Source: Clarireedia homoeocarpa
Taxonomy: Eukaryota; Ascomycota; Leotiomycetes; Helotiales; Rutstroemiaceae
Length of the DNA stretch: 64,000 bases
NCBI GenBank assembly: GCA_001465935.1
Contig: LNKV01000038.1
Location: 814,176 to 878,175, forward strand
Direction: 5' to 3'
The notes under the pieces were generated by a model. That model searched no databases, was not told the DNA's origin, and saw only the letters and a program-made list of their open reading frames with translations. Shown here one piece after another: positions 58,803-64,000 of the stretch. Position numbers and translations under genes: made by a program. Within the stretch, counting starts at the first letter, position 1. Every line of letters starts with the position of its first letter.

Positions 58803-60849
58803 TCACCTAAATCCCATATCTCCAACGCCATGTCCCATATCTTCCCCTCCACTTCCTGACCTTGCGAAATGATGGAATTCCGGCACACTTCTCGGCATAC
58901 CATAACTACTCCCACTCCCTTGTCGTATCGGCGGTCGTCTTACTGTTCCCACCATTCCATGGTTTGCATCAAATTCTCGTTTAAAATCCATTCCGTGATT
59001 TAGATCCGAGAATCCCCCGTAATCGGAAAATGCCGGAAACTCCATTCCTGACCCCATAATTGGTGGCGAAGTATAAGGCGGTGTTTCCGCACTATCGACG
59101 GCACTAGGACTGCTCAACCCTTCAACACGTTTGTCGAAAGGAGTGAGTGCTTGATTTTCCATCTTGAAATCTGTGGGTCCGCTGGTGGCGATGTTGTTGT
59201 TGTAGCTGGGTGGCACACTCAATCCGGTATTACCGAAACCATCGAAAATATCGACTTCAGCACACATAGTCGGGTGCTCAGGTACAGTTTGTAGCATTGG
59301 GTTGGCAAGACTAGGAAGGACATCGTGGACTTTGTTGAGGAGAAGCGGAAGGAATCTGTGATCGCCATTTCGAAGGATTGAGAAAAGTGTCATGAATTGA
59401 TGGAGGTAATCACGAGGACCCATAGTGAACGGATCACTCTTCGGGGGAAGGAGGGAGAGTACGTCGGTCAATGAGCAGGCGACATCGAAGAGCTTTTCAA
59501 TCTAAAAAAAAAAAAAAAAAATATTAGTAAGAAAATTTTGGTGATTTATATAGAGTGACCTACCAATCCCACGCCATGAACTTCCATACTCTGTTGCGAA
59601 AATTGAGCTGTCATTTGCACCAAATCTCTTGCAATGTCAACAGGGTATTGGAAGGTCATGCTTGGATCGTCGGCGTTTGAGCTCAAACATCCATTCTGAA
59701 TACTCAATTGCCAAATCATTGTTCGTAGCCATTGTTGACTGGTTCTCAAATCGGCCGTTTGGTTTTCGGTCGAGTTGAGGTATACTGGAAGGGCATCGGA
59801 AAGTTGTTTTTGTAAAGAGGAGAGGTAGGCGGGGTTGCAATCTGTTCGGGTCTTGTTCCAGAGCGCCACAAACTGATCGTCAAATGGTCGATACACGTTG
59901 ACCAGGTGAATGAATCCGTGGAGGTGATGTGCTTGAGTATCACTAGGATCATCGTTCTGTGAAGGTAGATTAATTGTTGCTTGTAAGGATAGAGGACGAT
60001 GGCGTTGAAGGGCGTATGATCTAGGAATTGATTAGAATATGGAATAGAATACTGCCGTCGCGCAACTCACCTCTCTGTGACGAACAACAACCAGTAAAGC
60101 CTTCGTCTCCTTGATGACTCGATAACATCGAGCTGATGATAGGTTTCTTCTTTTTGCATGTTCAAGATGTGTGCCAGAGTTGTCGCCTCTCGTAGATGGA
60201 ACCAAGCTTTGTTATGTGAATCGAGTCCGTAGTAACATCCGAACAAGAAGAAGCTGGTGACCAAACTATTCTGAGTGGGACTTTCCAGATAATCGTAACT
60301 CTTCCTAACTCTCAATGTTTCCTCCAAGAGCATCTGCCCCGAAACGATATTCGCGCCAGGCATACTATCCAAGCCAAGAGGATCACCAGGTATGCCCATT
60401 CCGGGTTGAATCATCATGAATGCACACATCGCTGTCAATAGACAATATACATCAGCATTCTGATCCGCGTACATCGATTGCTGTTCTAGCTTCCCTCGAT
60501 GCAAAATCGGCATCGTCGGGTACATATTGGCGAAAAAGAATTCGGTACATTCCTTGATCATCTCAGTCGTCAATAGGCCCGGTGTAGGTGTGAGGTTGGG
60601 GCTGCATGGTGGACTTTGCACGCCGTTGAGGCGATTTGCGACCTTTGAAGAGAGTGTAGTTTGTCGTTGAGTTTCCCGTAATTCACTGATCACCTTCGCC
60701 CTCGAACCTTTGGGACCTTTCTTCTGTGGGATAGCATGATATGTACAGCATAATTGCGCCGACGAACAATTGCGACATGGGTTTATCCCATCGCATTTAA
60801 CCTTTCGACGATGGCATGCATCGCATGCTCTTTTGACCGAGGTCGACAT
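58803..60849 (-). CDS. Zn(II)2Cys6 transcription factor, RosA/NosA-like
   Basis: Three exons, 60071..60849, 59564..60020 and 58803..59501, give 644 residues. The zinc cluster is at the N-terminus (CDACHRRKVKCDGINPCRNC...C), followed by a distinctive IPQKKGPKGSRAKVISELRE linker that I recall from RosA/NosA-type regulators of fungal sexual development. The middle is a fungal-specific domain with EFFFANMYPTMPILHRGKL, YCLLTAMCAFM, YYGLDSHNKAWFHLREATTLAHILNM and RRRRLYWLLFVTER. The C-terminal part is Gly/Ser/Pro-rich. Intron 2 has an 18-nt T run directly before its acceptor. A role in development is inferred by family resemblance only. The upstream region is long and rich in simple repeats. Confidence 0.85.
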
Positions 60850-61143
60850 TGTGGGCGGCTATTTTGGTACTCGATGATCGTTCTGTGTTTTGATGGAACA
60901 AGAACGATCAACAAGAGGTTTTGGTAGAAGAGGATGCCGAGATATGGTAGGACACAATGATGAAGCCGATGAATGCAATTGATCGATATCGTTCGGTTCC
61001 TTGGCGTTGCTTTCCTGCTATGCTTTTCCTCTCGTGTCCCACAAACCAATCGACAAAGTTTCCGAGCGGTCGATGATCTTCTTTCTTGTACAATAATCAG
61101 CGTCGTGGCCTCTGTACCAACACAGGATATGGGGTTCCGGTGA

Positions 61144-61302
61144 GGTCTGTGTGGAGATGGGTTGTGTGTGTGTGTACTTTGTATGTGTGCGTGTGGGTGC
61201 GTGGGTGCGTGTGTGCGTGTATGCGTGTATGCGTGGGTGCGTGTGTGCGTATGTGCGTGTGTGCGTGTGTGCGTGTGTGCGTGTATGCGTGTGTACAGGA
61301 GA
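61144..61302. repeat. GTGTGCGT-type microsatellite
   Basis: An imperfect TG/GTGTGC array about 160 bp long with alternating purine-pyrimidine steps, some 300-450 bp before the RosA-like start. Confidence 0.85.
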
Positions 61303-61444
61303 GCGTACTCGTCGTGCGGATGGAGTAAGTAGTAGGTAGGCAGTGTATGGTATGTGGTGTGGAGTGGTATGGTATGGTTTGGTATGGTATGGTATCGTAT
61401 CGTGCTCTGCGGTCTGCGGTCTTCTTTTCTTTAGGTGTATGATA

Positions 61445-61518
61445 GTGGATAGTGAGCAGTGAGTAGTGAGCAGTGAGCAGTGAGTAGTGAGCAGTGAGTA
61501 GTGAGTAGTGAGTAGTGA
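61445..61518. repeat. 7-bp tandem repeat (GAGCAGT/GAGTAGT)
   Basis: About ten copies of a heptamer differing at one C/T position. Confidence 0.85.
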
Positions 61519-62239
61519 ATCGTCAATACTCAATCGTGAATAGCGAATGCTAAACGAGAGAGAGCGCGAGATTTGGGAATCTGGAGTACTTATTCGGACC
61601 GTATAATCCTGTATGGCGGAGACGGCACAGTCATTTCATGGAGAAGAAGAGATGCGAGATGCGAGATGCGGGGGGGTGGTGCGGTGGTTGAAAGATTAAA
61701 GGATTTTGCGGATTTGCGTGGGAGAAAACAAAATCATACCAAAGTAATTTCGAGCGATAAGTGATTGCTGATTGGTCCAAAATAACGAGAGTAATAATGA
61801 GGCGGGCAGGGATTGGATACGGAAGGGAAGCAAGGGAAGCACTTGGTAGAGCAATTAAATTTCCCTTATTGCCTAGTCGGGTTAGATATTCCCGCTCGGC
61901 TTTGCAAAAAATACTTGTGGAAGTACAGTATCGTGGGATGTTTGATAATGCCTGGTGATGGGAAAGAGAGTGGATTCCGACTAGCTACTAGCTACTTCCT
62001 ACTTGCTACGTCCTACTTCCCTTACGGAGGGTCTACTGTACTGTACGATGGACGGGAAGTGCAACTCTACAAAAGCACAAGTACTTCCCAAGCAGCAGTG
62101 CAGTGGTGGTGGTCGACGATGGCGTGTGGGTGGTCGGTCACAGGTGGCGGGTGCTGGATGAGCGGATGTTGTGGGTTAATGTATGGTGGCCTGGTCAGTA
62201 CTGGGCAAGTGCAAGTAGAGTGGAGTAGTAGGTAAGTGG

Positions 62240-62290
62240 GCAGCAGGCAGTGAGCAGTGGGCAGTGGGCAGTGGGCAGTGGGCAGTGGGG
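62240..62290. repeat. GGGCAGT 7-bp tandem repeat
   Basis: A short array of near-perfect heptamers (GGGCAGT), related in sequence to the array at 61445. Confidence 0.8.
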
Positions 62291-62369
62291 AGCAATGGTT
62301 TGGATGGCCAAAGAAGTTCGAGTCGTGTCGGGTCGTGTGAGAAGGGGGACGGGATACTGCGGAATCGTG

Positions 62370-62474
62370 TACGAAGTAGGTGTATGTGTATGATGTATGT
62401 GTATGTGTATGTGTATGATGGGTATGTGTATGTATGTGTATGTGTATGATGGGTATGTGTATGTGTATGTGTAA

Positions 62475-62508
<34 letters not shown>

Positions 62509-62620
62509 AAGTATGTGTATGTATATGTGTATCTGTATGTGTATGTGTATGTGTATATGAAGTATGTGTATGTATATGTGTATATGAAGTATGTGTATGT
62601 GTATGTATATGTGTGTGTGT
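62370..62620. repeat. GTGTAT hexanucleotide microsatellite
   Basis: An interrupted (GTGTAT)n array of about 250 bp with ATGA and ATGAAGTAT interruptions. Confidence 0.85.
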
Positions 62621-63345
62621 ACACAACGACCTATTAGGGAAGAACAAGAAATAAATCGTATGTGTGATCAATGGTAGAGAAGTAATAAGTAAGGTGGCTT
62701 GACGACACAGGACAGGGTTATGATTATTTGATTTGCCAGGTCGGTTGTTGGCTGTGAGCGAAGTTGGGTACGTACGTATTCGCAAGTCCAAGTAACGTAA
62801 CACATGGGCGGCGGTGATATTTTTGCTTCGGTTCAGAGATCAGGAGAGAGAGGGCAAGCACGCAAGCTGACGATGCTGACGATGACCGACCCGTTCACCG
62901 CATAAGACGTTTAAATTGGGAGCGCAGCTGGCTCTTGTTCGACCTCGTTGTGTCCTCCCCAATCGACCAGACCTCGTTGTGTCCTCGATGCCTTGCCCTT
63001 GCAGGCGATTTCCATCTGTCAAGCGATCAAGTAATCTGATCCTCCACATCAACCCATGAACCCATTGGATCCAGGAACCCATTGGATCCATCCCAACCCA
63101 GACCTCTCCTCTCCTCTACTTTAGTAGCGGTACAAAGTACAAGCACAGCGAACCGTACACTAGATCCCATTCGGCTAGTACCCCGGTCTTCTCCATGTGT
63201 CCACATCAACCAATCACCCGTCGGCAAGGAATGCCAGCTCCGAATCTAAAGCAGCTAATATCTCCAAGTTTTAACCTTTTATGGTCATTTGAGGCGATGT
63301 AGCCGATTTGATTAGCTCTGCTGTACTTGTAGGGGCAGGCGCATT

Positions 63346-63428
63346 TTCGTGTTGTTTTTTCTTTTTTTCTTTTTTTCTTTTTGTTTTTTTTTTCTCTTTT
63401 TCTTTTCTTTTTTTTTTCTTTTTTTTCC
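63346..63428. repeat. Polypyrimidine tract
   Basis: More than 80 bases of almost pure T with scattered C on the plus strand. Confidence 0.85.
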
Positions 63429-63767
63429 CTTCTAGCTCTGATGTCCCAGTCCCCAAAGTGTCAATGCTAACACCCCATGATTTCAGCCAAGGATTCTTCG
63501 TGTCTTCCATTACATATTCCATGTTACTATGGTAAAACTTAAACCATTTGGGCCTGAGGCCATATACACACCGTCGTTCCATTCGTCCGCCTCTTCGTGC
63601 TGAGGCAGTGATTCTGCATGGCTCATGGCTCTACATACTTTAGTAATAAGTAGACCATTCCTGCTTCGCCCGAGGGAGCATGCTTGCTTGCACGGTACTT
63701 GGTGCTTGGCGGGGAGGGTGCTGGCCTGGATGCCTGATTTTCCTTTGCGTTTCTTCGTTGCGGCTGA

Positions 63768-63769
<2 letters not shown>

Positions 63770-63799
<30 letters not shown>

Positions 63800-63800
63800 G
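63770..63800. repeat. CCTG tetranucleotide repeat
   Basis: About seven copies of CCTG in tandem. Confidence 0.85.
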
Positions 63801-64000
63801 GGCTATCACCGCTTTACCATCGGGCTTTGCCTCGGCTTGCTCTTCTTGGTTGCACCTCCGAGTATATTTGTCTTACATCGCAATCCTTTGAAACTAGACC
63901 GTATTATCGACGACCCCAATTTAGGCCGATACAAGATGCTGGGAACCCGACACCTTCTCGGGCTGAAGAATGATGAACTGCCGTTGGGATTTTCATTGCG

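Larger units (their letters stand above)
60850..64000. other. Long upstream region without recognised genes
   Basis: About 3.1 kb before the RosA-like regulator and up to the window edge. It contains several simple repeats (listed separately) and no frame with family motifs; the longer frames here are translations of the repeats. Developmental regulators often have long leaders, so part of this is probably promoter and 5' UTR. Confidence 0.5.

Noticed and set aside
61018..61533. Minus-strand 171-residue frame rich in Thr-His
   Set aside because: A direct translation of the TG/CA microsatellite and heptamer repeats; no gene features.
61445..62290. Possible CRISPR-like regular array
   Set aside because: The repeats are contiguous heptamers without spacers, in a eukaryotic genome.
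62067..62803. Two overlapping minus-strand frames of about 190-200 residues with Tyr-Thr/His-Thr repeats
   Set aside because: Both are translations of the GTGTAT microsatellite in two frames.

Overview
The window is nuclear DNA of a filamentous ascomycete (Pezizomycotina; a leotiomycete/Helotiales-like genome is my guess, low confidence). The reasons are short introns of 43-102 nt with GTRNGT donors and CTAAY branch sites, Zn(II)2Cys6 regulators with fungal-specific domains, a DUF3431 protein, a cAMP-receptor-like GPCR, and an extremely AT-rich, stop-riddled repeat island of the kind made by repeat-induced point mutation (RIP). Exon models were built by hand. Every join reported for an intact gene keeps frame, and spliced lengths are multiples of three.

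Left arm (1-17.6 kb): the end of a Gly/Ser-rich surface protein; a broken cytochrome P450 with a hAT-like miniature transposon against its upstream edge; a membrane transporter-like/DUF3431 fusion; an aquaporin; a cAMP-receptor-like GPCR; and a six-exon Zn2Cys6 regulator. Long stretches between them have no recognisable gene.

Central island (17.6-38.5 kb): a monocarboxylate-transporter-like gene on the minus strand appears split in two. Its 3' half lies at 17.6-18.5 kb and its 5' half at 37.9-38.5 kb. Between the halves are AT-rich DNA with a 467-base gap, a nested pair of Ty3/Gypsy-type elements (a 6.6-kb chromovirus-like element inside the LTR of a gag-only relative, with 5-bp target duplications CGTAG and TAAAA), a third decayed LTR element (duplication AATAT), and two solo LTRs of another family (duplications ATATA and ATATC). 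One intact five-exon gene, a Helo-like/ankyrin protein, sits inside the island at 31-34 kb. Both main LTR elements show a 10-nt primer-binding site exactly complementary to their own LTR, which points to Tf1-like self-priming.

Right arm (38.5-64 kb) is gene-dense: a small secreted protein of three tandem 27-residue repeats; a decayed acyltransferase; a polytopic membrane protein; a serine carboxypeptidase with a 12-nt exon; a secreted PI-PLC-like phosphodiesterase; a Zn2Cys6 regulator divergent from a Gfo/Idh/MocA oxidoreductase; a histidine acid phosphatase; an RNase H protein; a flavin monooxygenase next to an alpha/beta hydrolase; and a RosA/NosA-like Zn2Cys6 regulator with a long upstream region full of simple repeats. 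Several products are secreted or act at the surface, which fits a saprotroph or plant-associated fungus. I see no polyketide or peptide synthetase cluster, tRNA, rRNA or CRISPR array.
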